A DNA stretch of 13,888 nt, taken from F1-20-MAGs119 sp041164425. GTDB taxonomy: Bacteria > Actinomycetota > Acidimicrobiia > Acidimicrobiales > Ilumatobacteraceae. The DNA is taken from NCBI GenBank assembly GCA_041164425.1, contig JBEAPO010000082.1:1-13888 (forward strand), read 5' to 3'. Below the pieces are notes generated by a model. It searched no databases. It was not told where the DNA came from and saw only the letters and a list, made by a program, of their open reading frames with translations. The stretch's first letter is position 1. Each line of letters starts with the position of its first letter. Shown in pieces: positions 1-6,360 of the stretch. Made by a program: the position numbers and the translations under genes.

Positions 1-338
1 GTTCGATCGACAAGGACAAGCACATGGATGCCGACGGATCGCAAGTGAATGCGAAGAACGTCGTGGTGCTCTACATGCAGTACAAGGCGAGTGTGGCCGA
101 CCCGCGCAGTCCCGAAGCACAGAGCATCGGTGAGGGTGAGGCGTGGGTGTACACCAATGGTTCGCTCATCAAGGGCAAGTGGAGCCGCGCGAAAGAGACC
201 GACGTTTTTGCGCTGACCGACCTCGCCGGGGCACCGGTGAAGTTGACTCCGGGTCGCACTTGGATCGAACTTCCACGCGCGAACAAGGGTGCCGATGTGC
301 CCGCCGGCACGGACCCCACCAAGGTCAAGTTCCCCTGA
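1..338 (+). CDS. DUF3048-type (YerB-like) protein, C-terminal fragment
   Basis: This is the 3' end of a gene that begins before the window; the reading frame is open from position 3 and stops with TGA at 336-338, giving about 111 visible residues. The fragment resembles the C-terminal part of the DUF3048 family: a stretch reading VVVLYMQY, then a segment with GEGEAWVYTNG and KGKWSR, then PGRTWIELPR close to the end. In this family the C-terminal half is a beta-rich domain in proteins that are usually exported or lipid-anchored; their biochemical role is not established. The signal peptide and N-terminal half lie outside the window, so location cannot be confirmed. The next gene, pdxS, appears to have its own promoter, so no functional link with it is implied. 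The family call rests on recalled motif similarity only. Confidence 0.72.
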   Translation, partial: SIDKDKHMDADGSQVNAKNVVVLYMQYKASVADPRSPEAQSIGEGEAWVYTNGSLIKGKWSRAKETDVFALTDLAGAPVKLTPGRTWIELPRANKGADVPAGTDPTKVKFP

Positions 339-375
339 AATCGCAGCACCATGGCGGCAATTTCGGCCCTCTCGG

Positions 376-381
376 TACGAT
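376..381 (+). promoter_or_regulatory. putative -10 box for leaderless pdxS transcript
   Basis: TACGAT matches the actinobacterial -10 consensus TANNNT and ends 6 bases before the ATG at 388. That spacing would start transcription at or next to the A of the start codon, giving a leaderless mRNA. No Shine-Dalgarno sequence precedes this ATG, and no recognisable -35 hexamer lies 16-19 bases upstream. The call is inferred from spacing and from four similar sites in the window. Confidence 0.6.
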
Positions 382-387
382 GAGAGC

Positions 388-1272
388 ATGACCAGCAACG
401 TTTCCGGGACATTCCGCGTCAAACGCGGCCTCGCAGAAATGATGAAGGGTGGCGTCATCATGGACGTCGTGACCCCGGATCAGGCACGCGTCGCCGAAGA
501 CGCCGGTGCGTGCGCCGTCATGGCCCTCGAGCGGGTACCTGCCGACATTCGTCGTGACGGCGGCGTAGCGCGTATGAGCGACCCCGAGATGATCGAGGGC
601 ATCAAGGCCGCGGTCAGCATCCCCGTGATGGCCAAGGCGCGCATAGGGCACTTCGTCGAAGCGCAAATCCTGCAGTCCCTCGGCGTCGACTTCGTCGACG
701 AGTCAGAGGTCCTCACGCCGGCCGACGAGACACACCACATCGACAAGTTCGCCTTCGACGTGCCGTTCGTGTGCGGAGCCACCAATCTGGGTGAGGCACT
801 TCGGCGTATCAGCGAGGGCGCGGCGATGATTCGTTCGAAAGGCGAGGCAGGTACGGGCAACATCGTCGAGGCCGTGCGTCACCTGCGCAACATCATCGGC
901 GACATGCGCAAGATCACCCAGGCCGACTCTGCCGAACTTTTCGAGTGGGCCAAGCGTCTGCAAGCACCGTTGCCGCTCATTCAGGAAATCGCCGAAACCG
1001 GCTGGCTTCCCGTGCCCCTGTTCTGTGCGGGTGGCATCGCAACACCGGCCGACGCGGCCCTTGCGATGCAACTCGGAGCCGAGGCGGTATTCGTCGGTTC
1101 GGGCATCTTCAAGAGCGACGACCCGGCGCCGCGTGCCAAGGCAATCGTCGAGGCAACGACCCACTTCCGCGATCCTGAAATCCTCGCCAAGGTCAGTCGT
1201 GGCCTTGGCGCCCCGATGACGGGCATCGGAATGGACGAAATCAACCAGCGCTACGCGGAGCGTGGATGGTGA
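388..1272 (+). CDS. pdxS: PLP synthase synthase subunit PdxS
   Basis: Lyase subunit of the deoxyxylulose-independent pyridoxal 5'-phosphate synthase. It joins ribose 5-phosphate, glyceraldehyde 3-phosphate and ammonia to make vitamin B6 in the cytoplasm, with ammonia delivered by PdxT. The protein has 294 residues, the normal length for the family. Asp26, Lys83 (in MAKARIGH) and Lys151 (in RSKGEAGTG) sit where the three catalytic residues of the Bacillus enzyme sit, offset by two. The phosphate-binding segments FCAGGIATPADAA (212-224) and GSGIFKS (237-243) of the TIM barrel are intact. The frame is open upstream to 289, but the ATG at 388 gives the family's usual N terminus (VKRGLAEMMKGGVIMDVV) and follows a well-spaced -10 box. 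It is followed after 15 bases by pdxT, its obligate partner. Confidence 0.97.
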   Translation: MTSNVSGTFRVKRGLAEMMKGGVIMDVVTPDQARVAEDAGACAVMALERVPADIRRDGGVARMSDPEMIEGIKAAVSIPVMAKARIGHFVEAQILQSLGVDFVDESEVLTPADETHHIDKFAFDVPFVCGATNLGEALRRISEGAAMIRSKGEAGTGNIVEAVRHLRNIIGDMRKITQADSAELFEWAKRLQAPLPLIQEIAETGWLPVPLFCAGGIATPADAALAMQLGAEAVFVGSGIFKSDDPAPRAKAIVEATTHFRDPEILAKVSRGLGAPMTGIGMDEINQRYAERGW

Positions 1273-1296
1273 ACGCGAGGCCCCCAGGTGAACGCG
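1268..1296 (+). repeat. 10-bp direct repeat at the pdxS/pdxT junction
   Basis: GGTGAACGCG occurs at 1268-1277 and again at 1287-1296, 19 bases apart. The first copy spans the pdxS stop codon and the second contains the pdxT GTG start. Both copies contain an in-context GTG, but the first is out of frame with pdxT. Confidence 0.6.
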
Positions 1297-1914
1297 GGCA
1301 TTGCTACCACGAATTCGTCCGTCACGGTCGGCGTTCTCGCGCTACAGGGCGCGTTTAGTTCCCACGAACGCGCTTTTGCGCGGACCGGGGTCTCCACGAG
1401 ACAGGTGCGGTTACCTCGCGACCTTCAAGGAATAGACGGCCTGGCGATGCCAGGGGGTGAGTCGACCACGATGTCGCAACTCCTCGAGTCCAGTGGACTC
1501 TTTGATGCCATCGCGTCGCGCATCTCCGCCGGCATGCCCGTCTTTGGCACCTGCGCTGGTGTCATTCTTCTGGCACGCGCGGTCCTCGACGGACGGGCTG
1601 ACCAAAGATCCTTTTCAGCTCTGCCGATCACCGTTCGACGCAACGGCTACGGCCGTCAGATCGACAGCTTCGAGTCCGATATTGCCGTGAACGGCCTTGA
1701 CGCACCGTTTCCCGCGGTGTTTATCAGAGCTCCCATCATCGAAGACGTCGGTGCAGGTGTCGAAGTGCTCGCCACCCACGACGGCTGTCCGGTGGCTGTG
1801 GCAACCGACCGCATCATCGGCATCACGTTCCATCCCGAACTCACCGACGACCCACGACTGCACAGTCTGTTCGTCGACCGCGTCGTGGGTTCACTCACCA
1901 CTCACAGGAGATAG
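1288..1914 (+). CDS. pdxT: PLP synthase glutaminase subunit PdxT
   Basis: Class I glutamine amidotransferase that hydrolyses glutamine and channels ammonia to PdxS. The 208-residue protein shows GGES at 56-59, the nucleophile Cys89 in FGTCAG, and the His182/Glu184 pair in ITFHPE, which complete the catalytic triad. RRNGYGRQ (117-124) and FIRAP (145-149), typical of PdxT, are also present. The GTG at 1288 is chosen because it gives a short leader before the core strand VGVLALQGAF and has a weak GAGG seven bases upstream (1277-1280); a slightly later start cannot be excluded, since the first ten or so residues are not conserved in the family. It should be co-transcribed with pdxS. Its last codons hold the ribosome-binding site of yebC. 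Confidence 0.96.
   Translation: MNAGIATTNSSVTVGVLALQGAFSSHERAFARTGVSTRQVRLPRDLQGIDGLAMPGGESTTMSQLLESSGLFDAIASRISAGMPVFGTCAGVILLARAVLDGRADQRSFSALPITVRRNGYGRQIDSFESDIAVNGLDAPFPAVFIRAPIIEDVGAGVEVLATHDGCPVAVATDRIIGITFHPELTDDPRLHSLFVDRVVGSLTTHRR
1906..1910 (+). promoter_or_regulatory. Shine-Dalgarno of yebC
   Basis: AGGAG lies six bases before the ATG at 1917 and inside the final codons of pdxT. It fixes the yebC start and contrasts with the leaderless-type starts elsewhere in the window. Confidence 0.8.
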
Positions 1915-1916
1915 CC

Positions 1917-2666
1917 ATGTCAGGCCATTCCAAATGGGCGACAATCAAGCACAAGAAAGCGGCGGTCGACAAGGCGCGCGGCAAGCTCTTCGCGAAGCTG
2001 GCTCGCCAGATAGAAGTCGCCGCGCGCGAGGGAGGTGGCGACGCCGATTCCAACGCGTCGTTGCGTACGATGGTGCTGAAGGCAAAGGCCGCACAGATGA
2101 CCAACGACGCCATCGACCGGGCCATCAAGCGCGGCACCGGCGAGCAGACCGGCGCCTCGTACGAGTCGATCACCTACGAGGGGTACGCGCCAGGCGGAGT
2201 GGCACTTCTCATCGACGTGCTCACGGACAATCGAAACCGCACCAGCGGTGATGTACGTGCGATTTTCTCCAAGTTCGGCGGTGCGATGGCCGAACCGGGC
2301 GCGGTCGGCTGGCAGTTCTCGCGCCGCGGGCTCATTCTGGTCGACGGTCGCGCCGCTGAAGACGACGTCATGGTTGCGGCAATCGAGGCCGGTGCCGAGG
2401 ATGTCGTGCGGGACGGCGACGCCTGGAGGGTGACGTCCGAGCCGTCGACAGTGTTCGAGGTGAAAGCTGCACTCGAAGCCGCGGCACTGGCGGTGCTCTC
2501 GGCCGAGAGCACGATGGTCTCGTCGAACTTGGTGCCGGTCGAAGACCTCGACGATGCGCGTAAGATGTTGCGCATCATTGACGCGCTGGAGGACAATGAC
2601 GACGTGCAGGACGTGTATTCGAACTTTGACATGTCCGACGACATGATGGCGGCGGCATCGGCATGA
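1917..2666 (+). CDS. yebC: YebC/TACO1 family protein
   Basis: Member of the universal YebC/PmpR/TACO1 family. Members have been described as DNA-binding transcriptional regulators and, more recently, as ribosome-associated factors that relieve stalling on proline-rich stretches; which applies here cannot be told from sequence. The 249-residue protein starts with the signature MSGHSKWATIKHKKAAVDKARG and has the second signature YEGYAPGGVALLIDVLTDNRN at about 87-107. Residues GGAMAEPGAVGWQF (121-134) are also typical. It lies two bases after pdxT behind a good Shine-Dalgarno and overlaps bcp by four bases (ATGA). Location upstream of the ruv genes is a common bacterial arrangement. Confidence 0.95.
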   Translation: MSGHSKWATIKHKKAAVDKARGKLFAKLARQIEVAAREGGGDADSNASLRTMVLKAKAAQMTNDAIDRAIKRGTGEQTGASYESITYEGYAPGGVALLIDVLTDNRNRTSGDVRAIFSKFGGAMAEPGAVGWQFSRRGLILVDGRAAEDDVMVAAIEAGAEDVVRDGDAWRVTSEPSTVFEVKAALEAAALAVLSAESTMVSSNLVPVEDLDDARKMLRIIDALEDNDDVQDVYSNFDMSDDMMAAASA

Positions 2667-3115
2667 GTCTTTCAGTGGGGGACAAGGCGCCCGACTTCAC
2701 GCTTGCCGGAACAGGTGACCGTTCGTATTCGTTGTCGCAATACGCAGGACAGACCGTCGTGCTCGTCTTCTATCCCGGTGACGACACGCCCGTATGCACC
2801 AAGCAGTTGAACTGTTACAACAACGACCTCGCGCAATTCACCGATGTCGGAGCACAAGTTCTTGCGGTCTCGGCTCAAGACGTCGCCAGCCACGAACGCT
2901 TCGCGATGAAACACGGGTTCCAATTCCCGCTGCTGTCCGACACCGACAAGGCGGTCGCCGCCCTCTACGGCACCCTTGGACCACTTGGATTCCCGCGTCG
3001 CAGCGTTTTTGTGATTGATGCGGCCGGCACCGTCCGCTACGTGCACCGGGCCATCGCCGGACTCACCTTCCGGCCGGTAGAGGAACTCGTCGGGGCCATA
3101 CGCGCCGCTGGTTGA
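2663..3115 (+). CDS. bcp: Peroxiredoxin of the Bcp/PrxQ type
   Basis: Thiol-dependent peroxidase reducing hydrogen peroxide and organic hydroperoxides in the cytoplasm, normally recycled by thioredoxin. The 150-residue protein has the peroxidatic site with Thr42, Pro43 and Cys45 (FYPGDDTPVCT) and a likely supporting Arg113 before the SVFVID strand. No signal peptide is seen. The only other cysteine is Cys51, six residues after Cys45; in classic two-cysteine Bcp enzymes such as that of E. coli the resolving cysteine is five residues on (45/50). The ATG start overlaps the yebC stop (ATGA), indicating translational coupling. Its place between yebC and ruvC interrupts a commonly contiguous yebC-ruvC pair; I infer no functional link to recombination. 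Confidence 0.93.
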   Translation: MSLSVGDKAPDFTLAGTGDRSYSLSQYAGQTVVLVFYPGDDTPVCTKQLNCYNNDLAQFTDVGAQVLAVSAQDVASHERFAMKHGFQFPLLSDTDKAVAALYGTLGPLGFPRRSVFVIDAAGTVRYVHRAIAGLTFRPVEELVGAIRAAG

Positions 3116-3141
3116 TCCGCCCCGGTGGCGCGCGAACGGGC

Positions 3142-3147
3142 TAGGGT
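3142..3147 (+). promoter_or_regulatory. putative -10 box for leaderless ruvC transcript
   Basis: TAGGGT (TANNNT) ends seven bases before the ATG at 3155, which would place the transcript start at the start codon. No clear -35 box is seen. It also decides the ruvC start, since an in-frame GTG at 3125 lies upstream of this hexamer. Confidence 0.55.
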
Positions 3148-3154
3148 AGAACGT

Positions 3155-3709
3155 ATGTTCGCCCCGACGAACCAGCCGGTCGACGCCGCGACGCCGAGTT
3201 GCTGTGTGCTTGGCGTCGACCCGGGCCTGACGCGTTGTGGTTACGCGGTCTTGGCGCCGGCGCCCTCGGGGTCGGCCCGCGTTCTCGCCCTTGGCGTTCT
3301 GCGTACCGACAAAGACAGTGCGACGCCGTCACGTCTTGCCGTCCTGCAGGCCGACATCGAGACGTTGCTGGATGAGTTCCGACCAACCGCGGTCGCCGTC
3401 GAGCGGGTCTTTTTCCAGAACAACGTGCGCACCGCCATCGCGGTTGCGCAGGCGAGCGGCGTCGTACTTGCGGCGGCCGCGCGCCGTCGATGCGATGTCG
3501 CCGAGTACACGCCCAGCCAGGTGAAAGACACCGTCGCGGGTTGGGGTGGGGCCGACAAGACGCAGGTTCAGCGCATGGTGCAGATGCGACTCGGCCTTGC
3601 CGGTCTTCCCAAGCCGGCCGATGCTGCCGATGCGGCGGCAATTGCTTTGTGTCATCTCGCGATGTCGCCGAGCCTGGTCGGCGCAATGACCGCCGAGGGT
3701 CGTCGATGA
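3155..3709 (+). CDS. ruvC: Holliday junction resolvase RuvC
   Basis: Endonuclease that cuts Holliday junctions symmetrically after branch migration by RuvAB. The protein has 184 residues with the RNase H-like acidic site complete: Asp22 in GVDPGLTRCGY, Glu83 in AVERVFFQNN, and Asp156 and Asp159 in KPADAADAAA. The first 15 or so residues are an extra, poorly conserved leader. Start choice: a GTG at 3125 would add ten Arg-rich residues, but the ATG at 3155 is preferred because a -10 box precedes it at leaderless spacing and the extra residues look unlike the family. The TGA stop overlaps the ruvA ATG (ATGA), so RuvC and RuvA are probably translated in a coupled way. Confidence 0.95.
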   Translation: MFAPTNQPVDAATPSCCVLGVDPGLTRCGYAVLAPAPSGSARVLALGVLRTDKDSATPSRLAVLQADIETLLDEFRPTAVAVERVFFQNNVRTAIAVAQASGVVLAAAARRRCDVAEYTPSQVKDTVAGWGGADKTQVQRMVQMRLGLAGLPKPADAADAAAIALCHLAMSPSLVGAMTAEGRR

Positions 3710-4317
3710 TTGGTTCAATTCGCGGCACCGTGCTCGAGCGAATCGCGCCGTCGACCGTCCTGGTCGAGGTGGGGGGCATCGGCTATTTGGTCGCGGTCAC
3801 ACCGCGCGTGTTCGCTGAACTCGAGCCCACCACGCAGTGCTTCCTCCACGTGCATCACCACATTCGCGAAGACGCCCAAACTCTCTACGGCTTCACCACC
3901 CGCGACGATCGTCAGTGCTTCGACATTCTCCTCGGCGCGCACGGCATCGGCCCGGCGATGGCGATGGCGATCATCGGCACGCACTCCCCAAGGGGCCTGC
4001 ATCACATAGTCATCACGTCCGATGTCGGGGCGCTCACGATGGTGCCGGGTGTCGGAAAGAAAACTGCCGAACGTCTGCTCGTCGAACTGCGCGGCAAGTT
4101 CGACGTGTTCGACGTCGCCGCGTCGCACGGAGTGTCGGGCGGCACGTCATCGGGGGCGTCGAGCGTCGTCGCTGATTTGCGCGAGGCGCTTTTCGGTCTT
4201 GGCTACGGCAACGACGAAATTCGTGAAGTGATGTCCGAACTCTCGCCCGCCGTTGACTCTTCGCTCGATCGCGTTCTGCGTGACGCGCTCGCCATCCTGG
4301 GGGCGCGTCGTGCGTGA
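3706..4317 (+). CDS. ruvA: Holliday junction branch migration protein RuvA
   Basis: DNA-junction-binding subunit that forms tetramers on Holliday junctions and loads the RuvB motor. The protein has 203 residues in the usual order: N-terminal OB-fold (MIGSIRGTVLE through about residue 62) with the acidic-pin residues Glu55 and Asp56 conserved; two helix-hairpin-helix motifs, LLGAHGIGP (about 75-83) and LTMVPGVGKKTAERLL (about 110-125); a flexible Gly/Ser linker at about 141-153; and the RuvB-binding domain III (about 154-200). The start overlaps the ruvC stop by four bases with GAGGG at 3695-3699 as a plausible ribosome-binding site. The 3' end overlaps ruvB by eight bases. Confidence 0.96.
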   Translation: MIGSIRGTVLERIAPSTVLVEVGGIGYLVAVTPRVFAELEPTTQCFLHVHHHIREDAQTLYGFTTRDDRQCFDILLGAHGIGPAMAMAIIGTHSPRGLHHIVITSDVGALTMVPGVGKKTAERLLVELRGKFDVFDVAASHGVSGGTSSGASSVVADLREALFGLGYGNDEIREVMSELSPAVDSSLDRVLRDALAILGARRA

Positions 4318-5335
4318 CGAGTTCATCGACAAGAACCCCACTGGCGAGGCACTTGTATCGCCGGATCTCAATTCGGGGGAGGGCGATGAGGTCGGGCTTC
4401 GGCCGCGTCTCCTCGACGAATTCATCGGTCAGCGTGAACTAAAAGAGCACCTCGGCATCGTTCTCACCGCGGCGCGTCAACGTGGCCAGGCAACGGATCA
4501 CGTCCTTCTCGCCGGCCCCCCCGGCCTCGGCAAGACCACGATGGCGGGAATCATCGCGCAGGAGATGGGTGTGCAGTTGCACGTCACGTCGGGCCCCGCA
4601 CTCGAACGCGCCGGAGACCTGGCTGCGATCCTCACGAAACTCGGCGAGCGTGACGTGCTCTTCATCGACGAGATCCATCGGCTTGCGCGGCCGGTCGAAG
4701 AGATTCTCTATCCGGCCATGGAGGACTTCCAGATCGACATCGTCGTTGGCAAGGGCCCTGCAGCATCGTCGATTCGTCTCTCATTGCCGCCCTTCACCTT
4801 GGTTGGTGCCACGACACGCACCGGCATGATCACGGGCCCGTTGCGTGATCGGTTCGGTCTCGTGAGTCGTCTCGACTTCTACGACGAAGAAGAACTGTGT
4901 TCGATAGTCCTTCGTGCCGCCGGCATCCTCGGCATACCGGCCGACGGCAACGGTGCTGCGCAGATTGCGCGACGCAGTCGTGGAACTCCACGAATCGCCA
5001 ACCGTCTGCTGCGCCGCGTGCGGGACTTCGCCGAGGTCCACGGTTCGGGCGTGGTCGACGAGGCGACGTCGACCGAGGCGTTGCGGGTCTTCGGAGTCGA
5101 TGAGCGCGGCCTCGACAAGGTGGACCGCGCGATCCTGTCGGCATTGTGCAGGCAATTCGCAGGTGGCCCGGTTGGACTCACCACGTTGGCCATAGCAGTC
5201 AGCGAGCAGCCCGAAACCGTCGAAGACGTTTACGAACCGTTTCTCATTCAGCAGGGGTTCATCTCGCGCACTCCACGAGGCCGTGTCGCCATGCCCGCGG
5301 CCTACGAGCACCTGAAGATGCCGCCCGTAGCCTGA
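4310..5335 (+). CDS. ruvB: Holliday junction branch migration ATPase RuvB
   Basis: Hexameric AAA+ motor that pumps DNA through the RuvA-bound junction. The 341-residue protein has Walker A GPPGLGKT at 69-76, Walker B LFIDEIHR at 117-124, sensor 1 GATTR at 166-170 and the GPLRDRFG segment at 176-183 expected to hold the arginine finger. RGTPRIANRLLRRVRDF begins the second ATPase subdomain, and a winged-helix DNA-binding domain occupies about the last 75 residues. The frame is open upstream to 4253 inside ruvA, but GTG at 4310 yields the normal length and an eight-base overlap with ruvA, consistent with coupling. Its last bases carry the putative -10 box for queA. Confidence 0.96.
   Translation: MRDEFIDKNPTGEALVSPDLNSGEGDEVGLRPRLLDEFIGQRELKEHLGIVLTAARQRGQATDHVLLAGPPGLGKTTMAGIIAQEMGVQLHVTSGPALERAGDLAAILTKLGERDVLFIDEIHRLARPVEEILYPAMEDFQIDIVVGKGPAASSIRLSLPPFTLVGATTRTGMITGPLRDRFGLVSRLDFYDEEELCSIVLRAAGILGIPADGNGAAQIARRSRGTPRIANRLLRRVRDFAEVHGSGVVDEATSTEALRVFGVDERGLDKVDRAILSALCRQFAGGPVGLTTLAIAVSEQPETVEDVYEPFLIQQGFISRTPRGRVAMPAAYEHLKMPPVA
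5328..5333 (+). promoter_or_regulatory. putative -10 box for leaderless queA transcript
   Basis: TAGCCT ends six bases before the GTG at 5340, at leaderless spacing. Its final T is the first base of the ruvB stop codon TGA (5333-5335). The same hexamer at the same distance precedes hisS. No -35 box or Shine-Dalgarno is visible. Confidence 0.5.
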
Positions 5336-5339
5336 CGCG

Positions 5340-6356
5340 GTGCAGCTTTCCGACATCGACTATCGCCTACCGGATGAGCTGATTGCGCAACATCCCGTCG
5401 AGCCCCGCGACTCGGCCCGTCTCTTCGACGCGACAGGTCAATTTGTTCACCGTCGTGTCTCGGACCTCGTCGACCTGGTTCGCGAAGGCGACCTGTTTGT
5501 CATCAATGAAACGCGCGTGTTGCCGGCGCGCCTCGAACTCCAGCGTTCGACCGGTGGGCGGGTCGAGGTGTTGTTGCTCGAAGCACTCGATGAAGGCGAC
5601 GAGCGGTGGGAGGCCTTGGTGCGTCCCGGTCGCAAGATGCGGGAAGGCGAGTCACTTCTCGGCATCGACGGAGTCGCATTTGCCGAGGTCGAGGGAAGAT
5701 CGACGTCCGGTGACACTTTTGTCGTGCGCATCGTGCGGGGCAGTGATCCGTCGTCGCGTCGTGCGGCGATCGCCAGCGTCGGTTCGATGCCGTTGCCGCC
5801 ATACATCACTGCTCCGTTGGTCGATCGCGAGCGTTATCAAACGGTGTACGCGAGGCGCGAGGCTTCGGCTGCGGCGCCAACGGCAGGCCTGCACTTCACC
5901 ACCGACTTGATGGCCCGCATCGAATCTCGCGGTGCAACGTTCGCCCCTGTGGAGCTTGTCGTAGGTCTCGACACGTTCAAGCCCGTCGAAGAAGACAATC
6001 CGCTCGATCACCGAATTCACACCGAGCGATACAGCGTGCCCACGGCGACGTGGCAGGCGGTCGCAGATGCGCGACGGGTCATCGCGGTCGGCACGACGTC
6101 GTGTCGCGCGCTCGAGTCCGCGGCCACGACGGGTCGTCTCGAGGGCCGCACCGACCTCTTCATTACGCCCGGGTACGAATGGAAGACGGTTGATCTTCTG
6201 CTGACCAATTTTCACATGCCGCGAACAACTCTGCTCTTGATGATCAGCGCGTTCATCGGTGAAACCTGGCGCGACATCTACGCTGAGGCCGTGCGCGAGA
6301 AATATCGGTTCCTTTCGTTCGGCGACGCCATGCTGTTGGCAAGGGCCGGATCGTAG
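5340..6356 (+). CDS. queA: tRNA preQ1(34) S-adenosylmethionine ribosyltransferase-isomerase QueA
   Basis: Transfers and isomerises the ribosyl moiety of S-adenosylmethionine onto preQ1 at the wobble position of GUN-anticodon tRNAs, forming epoxyqueuosine. The 338-residue protein carries the family motifs in order: LPARL (61-65), VRPGRKM (94-100), SMPLPPYI (149-156), RYQTVYA (165-171), AAPTAGLHFT (178-187), VGTTSCRALES (250-260), TNFHMPRTTLLLMISAF (289-305) and YRFLSFGDAML (322-332). Length is normal. The start is GTG four bases after the ruvB stop; no Shine-Dalgarno is present, but a TANNNT hexamer fits a leaderless start. It is followed four bases after its stop by tgt, which performs the preceding step of the same pathway. 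Confidence 0.96.
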   Translation: MQLSDIDYRLPDELIAQHPVEPRDSARLFDATGQFVHRRVSDLVDLVREGDLFVINETRVLPARLELQRSTGGRVEVLLLEALDEGDERWEALVRPGRKMREGESLLGIDGVAFAEVEGRSTSGDTFVVRIVRGSDPSSRRAAIASVGSMPLPPYITAPLVDRERYQTVYARREASAAAPTAGLHFTTDLMARIESRGATFAPVELVVGLDTFKPVEEDNPLDHRIHTERYSVPTATWQAVADARRVIAVGTTSCRALESAATTGRLEGRTDLFITPGYEWKTVDLLLTNFHMPRTTLLLMISAFIGETWRDIYAEAVREKYRFLSFGDAMLLARAGS

Positions 6357-6360
6357 GCAC

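Noticed and set aside
337..364. Inverted repeat after the DUF3048 gene as a terminator
   Set aside because: GAAATCGC pairs with GCAATTTC with one mismatch around a 12-base loop, but the stem is short and AT-rich and there is no T tract. It would also sit just before the pdxS -10 box. Not convincing as a terminator.
289..387. Upstream start for pdxS inside the DUF3048 gene
   Set aside because: It would add 33 residues unlike PdxS and overlap the preceding gene by 50 bases; the ATG at 388 gives the standard N terminus.
3125..3154. Upstream GTG start for ruvC
   Set aside because: It would add ten residues (ARERARVER after the initiator) not typical of RuvC, has no Shine-Dalgarno, and the -10 box at 3142-3147 would then lie inside the coding sequence.
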